Assembly (NCBI GenBank): GCA_965214115.1
Contig: CBDCAU010000007.1
Location: 186,001-250,000 of the forward strand
From: Owenweeksia sp965214115
GTDB lineage: Bacteria > Bacteroidota > Bacteroidia > Flavobacteriales > Schleiferiaceae
Direction of reading: 5' to 3'
DNA length: 64,000 nt
The notes under the pieces were generated by a model, which was not told where the DNA came from, did not search any database, and saw only the letters and a program-made list of their open reading frames with translations. Below are positions 50,240-57,458 of this stretch, piece by piece. Position numbers and translations under genes: made by a program. The first letter of the stretch is position 1. Every line of letters starts with the position of its first letter.

Positions 50240-51385
50240 TTAGAGGAATTCTTTTTTAACAGCCTCAAAATCAGGTAAATCCTGCCAATGCCACTTTGCG
50301 ACCACTGTACCATTTTTCAATAATAAAATGCCGGGATTGGAACGGACAATAGTTTTCAAAGTGGTTTCATCCGTTACGGCAAAAGGAAAAGGGGTTTGCA
50401 ATTGGTGCCGCATTTTTTCCACCGTGCTGGGCAGGCTGGCGCTCAACCCAATGAATGGAACATCTTGTTTTTCAGCCGCTTGCGCAAATTTATTGAGGGC
50501 TGGATAAGCTTCTTCCTCGGTGATTTCCATTTTATAGGATACCAAAAGGAAGGCGGCTGGCGCGGACAAAATTTCCTCGGTAATGTCCCTGTCTTCCAGC
50601 ACGATGGAAAAATCGTGCACGGGCGGTTCATAGCCTTCGCTTAAAATAACCGCTTCGGTTTTGTCCGATTGAATTTCCCATTCCTTTTTTTCGTACCATT
50701 TATCATCTACATATTCTCGGGAGGTTACCTTTTTTTCCTCTCCGTTTTCCTTATTTTTTAGATAATAAAGTGTGCCATATTTGGTAGGTTTTAAGCCCAA
50801 TTCTTCGGCAGGTTTCATTCCCTCTACGATACTTTTTCCTTCGGCGTACGGACGAAAATCCATTACTGGTAAATGATTCAAAACATATATGCCCAAAATG
50901 GCAGAACCGGCCAGTGAAACGACCATCAATCCGGTGTTCAATCCGCGTGTAAAAAGCGGCTTGACATATTTTTGGTTCACCACCAAAATTAAAACTAAAA
51001 CCAGTAAAATCACATCCTTTCCAAATGATTGCCAAGGAGTTAGCGGAATGGCATCGCCGAAGCAGCCGCAGTCGGTAACTTTATTAAAATACGCCGAGTA
51101 AAAAGTGAGAAAGGTGAAAAAGACAATCATCGCCAAGAGCAACCAAATGGTGATTTTTTTCCAAAAACCTATCAAAACCGCCACTCCCAAAAGCACTTCC
51201 AAAATCACTATAAAAATAGCTAATTCCAGTACAAAAGGTTGTAAGAAAGTGAGGTCTAAAACATTAGGTGCAAAGTATTCATCCAATTTATACGAAAAAC
51301 CAACCGGATCGTTCAGTTTTATCAATCCTGAAAATATAAAAAGCGCGCCTACCAAAACGCGCGAAATTTGGGTGATGATTCTCAT
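50240..51385 (-). CDS. BT_3928-family protein: DoxX/MauE-like membrane domain plus thioredoxin-like domain
   Basis: A 381-residue protein with four helices in the first 150 residues (VLVGALFIFSGLIKLNDPVGFSYKLDEYF, IFIVILEVLLGVAVLIGFW) as in DoxX/MauE proteins; a Cys pair in KVTDCGCFGDAIPL lies in a loop. The C-terminal 150 residues (AAFLLVSYKMEITEEEAYPALNKFA, PFAVTDETTLKTIVRSNPGILLLKNGTVVAKW) resemble a thioredoxin-fold domain lacking the CxxC. A role in envelope redox or electron transfer is plausible but inferred. It directly precedes the ABC permease. Confidence 0.8.
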   Translation of the reverse strand: MRIITQISRVLVGALFIFSGLIKLNDPVGFSYKLDEYFAPNVLDLTFLQPFVLELAIFIVILEVLLGVAVLIGFWKKITIWLLLAMIVFFTFLTFYSAYFNKVTDCGCFGDAIPLTPWQSFGKDVILLVLVLILVVNQKYVKPLFTRGLNTGLMVVSLAGSAILGIYVLNHLPVMDFRPYAEGKSIVEGMKPAEELGLKPTKYGTLYYLKNKENGEEKKVTSREYVDDKWYEKKEWEIQSDKTEAVILSEGYEPPVHDFSIVLEDRDITEEILSAPAAFLLVSYKMEITEEEAYPALNKFAQAAEKQDVPFIGLSASLPSTVEKMRHQLQTPFPFAVTDETTLKTIVRSNPGILLLKNGTVVAKWHWQDLPDFEAVKKEFL

Positions 51386-51467
51386 TGTTTAGTATGCAAT
51401 TTTTAGGAAAAAAGTGCGTCGGAAATTGACGGTTTCGTGAAATTCAAAAGGACTATGCGTCATAAAT

Positions 51468-51475
51468 TACCTTCG
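51468..51475 (+). promoter_or_regulatory. Putative -7 box for folP-cdaA
   Basis: TACCTTCG, a one-base variant of TAnnTTTG, ends 21 bases before the ATG at 51497. An 8-base G run follows it at 51477-51484. Confidence 0.35.
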
Positions 51476-51496
51476 CGGGGGGGGACTGAAATTTTA

Positions 51497-52384
51497 ATGC
51501 CAAAAGAACAATCGCAAAGAATGGCCAAAAATAGGTTTTTGAAAAAGAAACGGACGCTAAACTTGCGGGGCAATTTGGTGGAAATCCAAAAACCTTGGGT
51601 AGTGGGAATTTTGAATTTGACACCCGATTCATTTTACGATGGAGGTTCTTATAACAATGAAAATCAAACACTTGCGCAAGTGGAAAAGATGGTGCGGGAA
51701 GGGGCGGACGCGATTGACATCGGCGCGGCGAGCACTCGGCCCAGCGCGGAAATTCTTTCTTCCAAAAAGGAAAAAGAAAGACTGGGAAACAGCGTGGGGA
51801 AAATTCGAGGAAAATTTCCCGAAGTTTTTATTTCCATCGACACCTACAATTCTGAAACGGCGCGCTTTGCGATAGGGGAGGGGGCGGACATCATCAACGA
51901 TATTTCGGGTGGAAACTTTGATGAAAAAATGCCGCAAACCATTGGCGAACTGGGCGTTCCCTACGTTTTGATGCACATTCAAAAAACGCCCGAAACGATG
52001 CAGCAAAATCCTCATTACGAGAATGTTGTAAAAGACGTTGCGTATTATTTTTCAAAACAGATCGCCAAATTTTTAGAAGCGGGCGCGAATGATTTGATTT
52101 TGGATCCCGGCTTTGGTTTTGGAAAAAACTTGGAACACAACTATGAATTGCTGCAAAATATAGAGCATTTTAAAATATTTGAACGCTTGATTTTGGTCGG
52201 CCTCAGCCGAAAGTCTTTGGGCTACAAAGCTTTGAAAATCAAACCAAAAGAAGCCTTGAATGCCACTACTGTTCTGCACGTTTTGGCATTGGAAAGAGGC
52301 GCGGACATCCTGCGCGTTCACGATGTAAAAGAGGCGCGCCAAGCGGTGGAATTGGTTACTTTCGCCCAAAAGTTTTCCCGATAA
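51497..52384 (+). CDS. folP: Dihydropteroate synthase
   Basis: Folate biosynthesis enzyme joining p-aminobenzoate to dihydropterin pyrophosphate. The start at 51497 (MPKEQSQRMAKNRF, 295 residues) is preferred because a -7-like box and a G8 run lie in the longer frame; 51521 is another option. Motifs: VVGILNLTPDSFYDGG, GADAIDIGAASTRPSAE, SIDTYNSETARFAIGEGADIINDISGG, VLMHIQKTPETMQ, LILDPGFGFGKNLEHNYELL and LVGLSRKS. All loops for substrate binding are present. The cdaA gene starts at the next base after the stop. Confidence 0.96.
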   Translation: MPKEQSQRMAKNRFLKKKRTLNLRGNLVEIQKPWVVGILNLTPDSFYDGGSYNNENQTLAQVEKMVREGADAIDIGAASTRPSAEILSSKKEKERLGNSVGKIRGKFPEVFISIDTYNSETARFAIGEGADIINDISGGNFDEKMPQTIGELGVPYVLMHIQKTPETMQQNPHYENVVKDVAYYFSKQIAKFLEAGANDLILDPGFGFGKNLEHNYELLQNIEHFKIFERLILVGLSRKSLGYKALKIKPKEALNATTVLHVLALERGADILRVHDVKEARQAVELVTFAQKFSR

Positions 52385-53161
52385 ATGTCTTTTATAGACT
52401 TTGGTTTTCTCGATGCGCTCGACATTCTGCTCGTCGCGTTTTTACTCTATCAATTGTACCGCCTTATCAAGGGCACGGTGGCCATCAATATCTTTATCGG
52501 CGTAGCCGCTATCTACCTGATTTGGAAGCTGGTAGAAGCGCTGCAAATGGATTTGCTCAGCGAGATATTGGGAAAATTTATTGGCGTGGGCGTGTTGGCT
52601 TTGGTGATTGTTTTCCAACAGGAAATCCGGAAGTTTTTGTTGCTTTTGGGCAGCACGAATTTTTCGAGTCGGCGACGGTTTTTGCGACAACTAAAATGGT
52701 TGAACCGAGGCGCAGATGGTAGTGAGCTGCCTATGGATCAGTTGGTTTCGGCTTGCCGCTCGATGGCGCGCAGCAAAACGGGCGCATTGATGGTGATTGA
52801 AAGGCAAGGCCAGCTGGGTTCCTACGCCTCCACGGGGACTTCTGTGGAGGGGCGGGTCTCCAGCGGTTTGTTGCGCAGTATTTTCAACAAATATTCGCCC
52901 CTGCACGATGGGGCGGTGATTTTGCGGGGCAGCAATTTGGTTTCGGCAGGCTGCATCCTCCCCGTAACGGAGCGCAACGACGTACCCAGCCGCTTTGGCT
53001 TGCGCCACCGCGCGGGCATTGGGATTGCCGAAAAAACGGACGCGATTGCATTGATCGTTTCCGAGGAAAGCGGCAGCATTTCCATCGCCGTGGATGAAGA
53101 ATTCGTTACCAAAGTGAAGCCGGATGAACTGGCGGCGAAACTAAAAAGTTATATGGATTGA
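52385..53161 (+). CDS. cdaA: Diadenylate cyclase CdaA
   Basis: A 258-residue membrane protein with three N-terminal helices (residues about 12-75) and a DAC domain. The catalytic motifs are visible: SPLHDGAVIL with DGA at 175-177 and GLRHRAGIG with RHR at 207-209. It makes c-di-AMP from ATP. The gene begins immediately after folP, the common Bacteroidota arrangement, and ends at a hairpin terminator. The usual CdaR regulator is not next to it. Confidence 0.95.
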   Translation: MSFIDFGFLDALDILLVAFLLYQLYRLIKGTVAINIFIGVAAIYLIWKLVEALQMDLLSEILGKFIGVGVLALVIVFQQEIRKFLLLLGSTNFSSRRRFLRQLKWLNRGADGSELPMDQLVSACRSMARSKTGALMVIERQGQLGSYASTGTSVEGRVSSGLLRSIFNKYSPLHDGAVILRGSNLVSAGCILPVTERNDVPSRFGLRHRAGIGIAEKTDAIALIVSEESGSISIAVDEEFVTKVKPDELAAKLKSYMD

Positions 53162-53192
53162 AATGATGGCAAGCCATCCTTTTCATCCATCG

Positions 53193-53230
53193 AAAAAGGC
53201 CGCTTCCTTGATTGGGAAACGGCCTTTTTT
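53193..53230. terminator. Terminator after cdaA, also serving the convergent lipoprotein gene
   Basis: AAAAAGGCCG (53193-53202) and CGGCCTTTTT (53220-53229) form a stem around CTTCCTTGATTGGGAAA, with A and T tracts on both sides, so it can act in both directions. Confidence 0.8.
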
Positions 53231-53246
53231 GGTACGCAAAAAGAAT

Positions 53247-53786
53247 TTAATTCTCGTCTAAAATCTTTTGTTTTTCTATTTCAAACTCTTCTTGGGTCAA
53301 GATTCCTTCGTCCAAGAGGGCTTTCAGTTCGCGCAATTTTTCCGCCTTGCTTTTGGTGTATGTTTCTTGGCGTGGCGCGTTGGGTCTGTTGTTCGATTCG
53401 GGGACATATTCGTGCAGCGGCTCGGCAGATTGGCCGTCCGTATGCCGCAAATCGTAATAGTGGTTGGGCTGGTACGCCATCGTCCACAGGAAGGGAATCA
53501 AAAAGAAAATGCCGCCCACGATGGCGCCCACGTCGGCTTCTTCGTCGCGGCAGATTTGCGTGTTCAGCGTCTCGTGGCCGGGCATTTCTAAGCGCACGGA
53601 GGTGCAGCTTCCCACGATTTTGGTATCGGTCATATAATAAGGCGTATTACCCACCGCTACACCGTTTAAATAAAGGCGGGCGCCGGGCGGCTCAGACTGG
53701 ATAAGGGTAGTGCTGGAGCAACTGCTCATCAAAATTGCGAGAGCGAAAAGCAGGGAAATGGGTTTGAGGTATTTATTGGGAAGCAT
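53247..53786 (-). CDS. PEGA- and SHOCT-domain lipoprotein
   Basis: A 179-residue protein with a clean lipobox (LAILMSSCSS, Cys about 23). After it a PEGA-like strand pattern IQSEPPGARLYLNGVAVGNTPYYMTDTK, then a hydrophobic helix (VGAIVGGIFFLIPFLWTMA), a low-complexity linker and a C-terminal SHOCT helix AEKLRELKALLDEGILTQEEFEIEKQKIL. PEGA domains bind surface or wall structures; SHOCT is an oligomerisation motif. Function unknown. Monocistronic. Confidence 0.85.
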   Translation of the reverse strand: MLPNKYLKPISLLFALAILMSSCSSTTLIQSEPPGARLYLNGVAVGNTPYYMTDTKIVGSCTSVRLEMPGHETLNTQICRDEEADVGAIVGGIFFLIPFLWTMAYQPNHYYDLRHTDGQSAEPLHEYVPESNNRPNAPRQETYTKSKAEKLRELKALLDEGILTQEEFEIEKQKILDEN

Positions 53787-53944
53787 TTTTTGGAAATTTA
53801 AACGGCAAAAAAACGAATAAAAATGGCGTTGCCAAAATGGATTTCGACTGAAAGAGATTGACTTTAGGATGACAATTTTTTAGCAGTATTGGTTTTAGAC
53901 ATACAGCAAAAAAACCAGAGTCTTGGGCTATAGAATTTTTTTTA

Positions 53945-54027
53945 GTCACCCCGACTGGATTCGAATGCCTTGGAAAGGGGGCACAACCTTCCCGCCACAG
54001 AGGAGGAAGGGGCTATTCGGTTGCGCC
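53945..54027 (-). pseudogene. Decayed tRNA-like copy A
   Basis: On the minus strand it starts GGCGCAACCGAATAG and ends with a T-loop-like TTCGAATCC and a GTCGGGGTGAC tail. The anticodon arm is replaced by a CCTTCC/GGAAGG hairpin. A TAAAA-flanked CCCGACG...CACCGGG stem separates it from the next copy. Not a functional tRNA. Confidence 0.55.
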
Positions 54028-54068
54028 TTTTAAAATAAGAGCCCGACGCACTCGCACCGGGATTTTTA

Positions 54069-54143
54069 GTGACCTCGATACCGCTTCGGCGGTATAACCT
54101 TCCCGCAGCAGGCGGGATGCGCTATTTTGTTGCGTGTTTTAAA
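54069..54143 (-). pseudogene. Decayed tRNA-like copy B
   Basis: The 3' end CGAGGTCAC is identical to that of the intact tRNA-Arg, but the T arm is a perfect ATACCGC-CGAA-GCGGTAT hairpin and the anticodon arm is TCCCGC-CTGCT-GCGGGA (54101-54117). The 5' acceptor strand is lost. It starts 111 bases from the equivalent point in the intact gene. Confidence 0.6.
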
Positions 54144-54146
54144 AAT

Positions 54147-54177
54147 AAAATCCCGACGGCATTCGCACCGGGATTTT
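54147..54177 (-). terminator. Hairpin terminator downstream of tRNA-Arg
   Basis: AAAATCCCG (54147-54155) pairs with CGGGATTTT (54169-54177) around a 13-base loop, followed on the minus strand by TATTTTTAAAA. Similar sequence follows copy A's neighbour. Confidence 0.6.
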
Positions 54178-54180
54178 CCG

Positions 54181-54254
54181 TGACCTCGACAGGATTCAAA
54201 CCTGTAACCTCCTGAGCCGTAATCAGGTGCGCTATTCAGTTGCGCCACGAGGCC
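54181..54254 (-). tRNA. tRNA-Arg (anticodon ACG)
   Basis: Read on the minus strand: acceptor GGCCTCG/CGAGGTC with one G-T pair, D stem GCGC/GCGC, anticodon stem CCTGA/TCAGG with loop TTACGGC (anticodon ACG), variable AGGTT, T stem ACAGG/CCTGT, discriminator A; CCA is not encoded. The D loop has G-A where G18-G19 is usual, and the T loop reads TTTGAAT, i.e. T56 instead of C56, a possible compensating A19-T56 pair. It decodes CGU/CGC/CGA through A34-to-inosine modification. Confidence 0.93.
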
Positions 54255-54296
54255 AAATATTTTAGAAGCTCCACTCTATCAAGTGGGATACTCCGT

Positions 54297-54368
54297 CAAA
54301 AAACAGGGTTCAAACCTGTAACCTTCCCGCCCGTGGCGGGATGCGCTATTCAGTTGCGCCGCAAGGCC
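54297..54368 (-). pseudogene. Decayed tRNA-Arg copy D
   Basis: Begins GGCCTTGCGGCGCAACTGAA, keeps the D arm and an intact T arm ACAGG-TTTGAAC-CCTGT, but the 3' acceptor strand is replaced by a T run. The anticodon arm is TCCCGC-CCACG-GCGGGA-like (54325-54341), still with ACG at the anticodon place but C33 instead of T33. Confidence 0.65.
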
Positions 54369-54413
54369 GATTTTTCGAGGTGCAAATATAGGAACTTCCC
54401 GAACCTTGACAAA

Positions 54414-54830
54414 TCAACCGAAATTTTCTTTTAGGATTTCCAAAAACTCATCAGGTTTCACTACTTGAAAAGGTAGCCAATCATCACTCCGCAAGTGTTT
54501 GAAATCTCCATCATTGCTAACCAAATAATCCGCGCGGGCGGGCAAAGCGCAATCGGAGAATTTGTTGTCGTCCGCATCGTTAGGCACCAAATCCATTCTG
54601 AAATAGCGAAAAATACGATGGGCGTTGGGCTTGTTTTTTAAGATGGCAAGAAATGCCTCTGCCACATACGGGTTGCTTTTTACAAAGAAAATTTCTTCAT
54701 TTTCCAAAAGCATTTCATTGGTAAAATAGATGTCATAAAAGTTGTCTAAAAAATTTCTAATGATGGGATGGTAAACTGAGCGTGGCGGTAAACTCATCAC
54801 TAATACATTCGTATCTATAACGGCTTTCAT
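54414..54830 (-). CDS. PIN-domain toxin (COG1569-type)
   Basis: A 138-residue PIN nuclease: AVIDTNVLVMSLPPRSVYHPII, Glu in NEMLLENEEIFF, PNDADDNKFSDCALPARADYLVSNDGDF giving the acidic quartet (Asp6, Glu, Asp, Asp). It matches the family annotated as putative toxin-antitoxin toxin component, PIN. Its start ATG overlaps the stop of the antitoxin, which is frameshifted. Toxin without functional antitoxin would need another antidote, or it is inactive. Confidence 0.88.
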   Translation of the reverse strand: MKAVIDTNVLVMSLPPRSVYHPIIRNFLDNFYDIYFTNEMLLENEEIFFVKSNPYVAEAFLAILKNKPNAHRIFRYFRMDLVPNDADDNKFSDCALPARADYLVSNDGDFKHLRSDDWLPFQVVKPDEFLEILKENFG

Positions 54831-55073
54831 TTTGCCTTTTTGTAAGAAGTGCGCATCCGCTCATTCGCCCATTCCTTCATCGTTTCATTTGTCCAGCCCT
54901 TTTCGTCCCACAATCTATCCATTTCTTTGATTGCTTTTTCAGCGAAAAAGTTACCAATTAAGATGTTTAATTTCCTTTAACTCTTCATCACTTAATTCGT
55001 AATTAAAAACCTTCAACAATTCCAATTGAAGATTCGTTAGTTTTTTGGACGGTAATTTTTCTACGGCTTCCAT
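54827..55073 (-). pseudogene. Antitoxin of the PIN toxin, interrupted by a single-base frameshift
   Basis: From the ATG at 55073 the frame reads MEAVEKLPSKKLTNLQLELL, NYELSDEELKEIK and then stops. Shifting one base at the AAA run (plus-strand TTT, 54966-54968) restores INILIGNFFAEKAIKEMDRLWDEKG, continuing to ERMRTSYKKAK and a TGA that overlaps the toxin start. This is the expected antitoxin C-terminus for COG1569-type PIN partners. One extra A is the simplest explanation; an assembly error is possible. Confidence 0.8.
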
Positions 55074-55109
55074 ATCAAAAATTTTTAAAGAAAAGTAAAG
55101 ATAACCAAA

Positions 55110-55385
55110 TCAAGCAATCTCCGCGCTCAACCCCCGCTCCAAAAGATTGCTGCAACGTGGCTCCAACTCTTTGTAAGTACCTGACTTTACGGCGCATAGG
55201 CCATTGTTGTGCACGATGAGGCTGCACTGCTCCGCTTGGATTTCGGAATGCTCGCACACTTCCATCAGGCTTTGGATGACCCAGTCGAAGGTGTTCACAT
55301 CATCATTGTAAAGGATGATTTCCTGCAAGGTTTCCTCTTGGATGGAAACTTTTGGTTTTTCTAAAATTTCCGTCTCGAATCTCAT
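55110..55385 (-). CDS. clpS: ATP-dependent Clp protease adaptor ClpS
   Basis: A 91-residue adaptor: LQEIILYNDDVNTFDWVIQSLMEVCEHSEIQAEQCSLIVHNNGLCAVKSG, including the NDDVNTFDWV and VHNNG segments that form the N-degron pocket and ClpA interface. It delivers N-end-rule substrates to ClpAP. The start overlaps the plsY stop by four bases (plsY ends at 55382, clpS starts 55385), giving an operon. Confidence 0.93.
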   Translation of the reverse strand: MRFETEILEKPKVSIQEETLQEIILYNDDVNTFDWVIQSLMEVCEHSEIQAEQCSLIVHNNGLCAVKSGTYKELEPRCSNLLERGLSAEIA

Positions 55386-56002
55386 TCGTCGTCGCGGTTT
55401 TTGGGGCGGATGCGGACTTTGTTTTCGTTGCCGTTCAGCAGGCGCTCGATGTTTTTTTGATGGGTCAGCAACACGATGAACGCCAGCGCAAAGCTAAAAA
55501 TGACGAGGATTTTGGAATCTTCGTGGTAGCGGAAAATGAGCCAGCACGGGAACGACAGCGCGGCCAAGATGGAACTGAGCGACACAATGCGGAAGGAGAA
55601 GAAAAACAGCGCGAAAGTGGCAATGGCCATCAGCGCGGCGCCGGCGTGGATGGCCACGATCATCCCCAGCAAAGTGGCGATGCCCTTGCCGCCGCGGAAT
55701 TGCGCGAACACCGGAAAAATATGGCCGATGACCGCGCACACACCCAAAATCACCATCAGTTCGATGTCTCCGGCGTATGCCGGAGTGATGAAAACCAAAT
55801 TGACCGCGGCGAACCCTTTGAGCGCGTCCAGCAGCAAAACGGCGATACCCGCCTTCCGACCCAAAACGCGGAAGGTGTTGGTGGCGCCGGCGTTTCCGCT
55901 GCCGTAGTCGCGCACATCGGTGTTGAAAAACCAGCGGCCTATCCACACCGACCACGGGAGCGAGCCGAGGAGGTAGGCGATGATTAGAAGGAGTAATTTC
56001 AT
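55382..56002 (-). CDS. plsY: Acyl-phosphate:glycerol-3-phosphate acyltransferase PlsY
   Basis: A 206-residue membrane enzyme making lysophosphatidate: AYLLGSLPWSVWIGR, RDYGSGNAGATNTFRVLGRKAG, and the glycine-rich FRGGKGIATLLG motif (GKGxA acyl-phosphate site). Five hydrophobic helices are visible. First gene of the plsY-clpS operon. Normal length, first step of phospholipid synthesis. Confidence 0.95.
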   Translation of the reverse strand: MKLLLLIIAYLLGSLPWSVWIGRWFFNTDVRDYGSGNAGATNTFRVLGRKAGIAVLLLDALKGFAAVNLVFITPAYAGDIELMVILGVCAVIGHIFPVFAQFRGGKGIATLLGMIVAIHAGAALMAIATFALFFFSFRIVSLSSILAALSFPCWLIFRYHEDSKILVIFSFALAFIVLLTHQKNIERLLNGNENKVRIRPKNRDDE

Positions 56003-56053
56003 ATTCGATTAAAAAAATGGCGCGCGCCCGATTTTGTTCAGCGTTCGGGCGCT

Positions 56054-56707
56054 CTATTTTTTCTGGAGGATGTTTCGGATTAGGGATGAAATTTTGTCCG
56101 GCTCTTTGTACACCATAATGTGGCTGCCGTTTTCCACGGTAAAATCCGGTTGGCGAATCTTACCAAACGGGAAAGTCCGGTCGCGGGTGCCGTGGATTTG
56201 AACGATTTCCGTGTGCGCCGGAACGCTCGGCGCGCGCCAGCCAGACACCTTTCGGAGTGCCCATTGCAGATAGTTGTTCGTCTGATTTCCAATCATATCT
56301 TTAAAAAGTTCTTGGTCTTCCTCGGTGGTAAATTCGTGGCGGCTGCCCCAAAATTTCACCGTTTTCATACACCATTTTCGCCGAAAGAATACTTCCAAAC
56401 CCAAGGGTTTTATCACTTTGAAATAATAGGGAATTTCACTTCTCGACCGTACACTTGAAATCAAAATTATCTTTTCAATTTTATAAATAGTGGCAATTTC
56501 TTGTGCCGCAATTCCTCCCAATGAATGCCCGATAATTACGGATTTCTCTGCATCATTAGTCGGGAAAAACCTTTGCGCATAATCGTGTAAGGTTTCGTTC
56601 TTTTTGGGTTCAATCCAATCTAAATATTCGACATCAAAACCTTCTACATTTAGATTTTTAAAAATTCTTTTGTCGTAACCTAAACCGGCTATTAAATAGA
56701 GCTTCAC
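56054..56707 (-). CDS. Alpha/beta hydrolase
   Basis: A 217-residue hydrolase with the nucleophile elbow GHSLGG (Ser62), Asp in IHGTRDRTFPF and His in VENGSHIMVY, giving a complete Ser-Asp-His triad. The N-terminal LYLIAGLGYDKRIF is the oxyanion strand. No lid domain of note, so the substrate is unknown. AT-rich, divergent from nothing close; upstream stretch holds repeats. Confidence 0.88.
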   Translation of the reverse strand: MKLYLIAGLGYDKRIFKNLNVEGFDVEYLDWIEPKKNETLHDYAQRFFPTNDAEKSVIIGHSLGGIAAQEIATIYKIEKIILISSVRSRSEIPYYFKVIKPLGLEVFFRRKWCMKTVKFWGSRHEFTTEEDQELFKDMIGNQTNNYLQWALRKVSGWRAPSVPAHTEIVQIHGTRDRTFPFGKIRQPDFTVENGSHIMVYKEPDKISSLIRNILQKK

Positions 56708-56784
56708 GGTTGCAAATTAAAATAAGGGATTTCAAAAGGTGAAAGTCGCATATCCCAACCTATCATAAAGCCGCAGTATTTTTA

Positions 56785-56941
56785 AGAATTGCACAGTCGC
56801 TTTAGCACTGTGATTGCATTCAATCCTCCCCACCTGCCTTGCGCTTTAGCGCAATTCCTAATTCGGCTGAAGCCGAAAAGGGGAGCGCGATGCGGCTATG
56901 ACAGGGCTAAAGCACCTGTCCAATTCTAAAGAAATTCGAGG
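56785..56941. mobile_element. MITE-like element copy 1
   Basis: A 143-base core with imperfect inverted ends AGAATTGCACAG and CTGTCCAATTCT (56785-56796, 56916-56927), plus a shared 14-base right flank. It contains four short stems built around GC-TTTA-GC or GC-TAAA-GC cores, including TTGCGCTTTAGCGCAA. No open frame inside. Confidence 0.75.
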
Positions 56942-57018
56942 CGCTCAAAATCACTGTACTCCAATAACTTTAAGTTGACCAAATCCTTCACCACCTTGTC
57001 CGTGAATTTCACTTCCAT
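56926..57018 (-). CDS. Truncated putative toxin, 30 residues
   Basis: MEVKFTDKVVKDLVNLKLLE then YSDFERLEFL. It starts within the last codons of the upstream 44-residue ORF, the usual antitoxin-toxin order, and its end lies inside the repeat element, which probably truncated it. No complete domain remains. Confidence 0.3.
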   Translation of the reverse strand: MEVKFTDKVVKDLVNLKLLEYSDFERLEFL

Positions 57019-57143
57019 CGTTCCTCCAATTCTTCCAAAGTCGTAGAACTAAACTTCCCTTCGCGCACCTGTTTTCGGCTCTCTTTTATTTTGGCCGCAA
57101 ATTCAGATTTATAAATCTTTACCTTTTTTTCTGATGTTTTCAT
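57009..57143 (-). CDS. Putative small antitoxin, 44 residues
   Basis: Reads MKTSEKKVKIYKSEFAAKIK, then QVREGKFSSTTLEELEERWK. The charged helical composition and C-terminal pattern resemble small antitoxins. It overlaps the following ORF by ten bases. A very short gene, so uncertain. Confidence 0.4.
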   Translation of the reverse strand: MKTSEKKVKIYKSEFAAKIKESRKQVREGKFSSTTLEELEERWK

Positions 57144-57206
57144 TATAATGCAAAATTAAGATAGGAGATGGCGATGAATATTTTTTGATAATCACTCATA
57201 CTTCTC

Positions 57207-57363
57207 AGAATTGCACAGTCGCTTTAGCGCTGTGATTATAGTCAATCCTCCTCACCCACCTTGCGCTTTAGCGCAATTCTTAATTCGGCTAAAGCCGAGA
57301 GGGGGAGTGCAATCCGGCTATGACAGGGCTAAAGCACCTGTCCAATTCTGAGGAAATTCGAGG
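57207..57363. mobile_element. MITE-like element copy 2
   Basis: Same 143-base core as copy 1 with ends AGAATTGCACAG (57207-57218) and CTGTCCAATTCT (57338-57349) and the same right flank GAAATTCGAGG. The start is exactly 422 bases after copy 1's. Both copies lie in the same orientation. Confidence 0.75.
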
Positions 57364-57458
57364 TTCTGAAAAGTGCAGCACTCCCAAAATTTTAAGAATA
57401 AAAATCAGCGCGAATGTGCAATTCTATAATCACAAAAAGTTTCTAAAACCTTTGAGAC

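Larger units (their letters stand above)
56708..57458. other. 750-base gene-poor stretch with two MITE-like elements and a small toxin-antitoxin remnant
   Basis: Between the hydrolase and purL there is no full-size gene. It holds two related 157-base blocks and, between them, two tiny overlapping ORFs. See separate entries. Confidence 0.85.

Noticed and set aside
53945..54368. Integration (att) site with duplicated tRNA 3' ends
   Set aside because: GTGACCTCGA occurs at 54069 and 54180 as expected for att repeats, but the intervening 111 bases hold only another decayed tRNA copy and no integrase is present.
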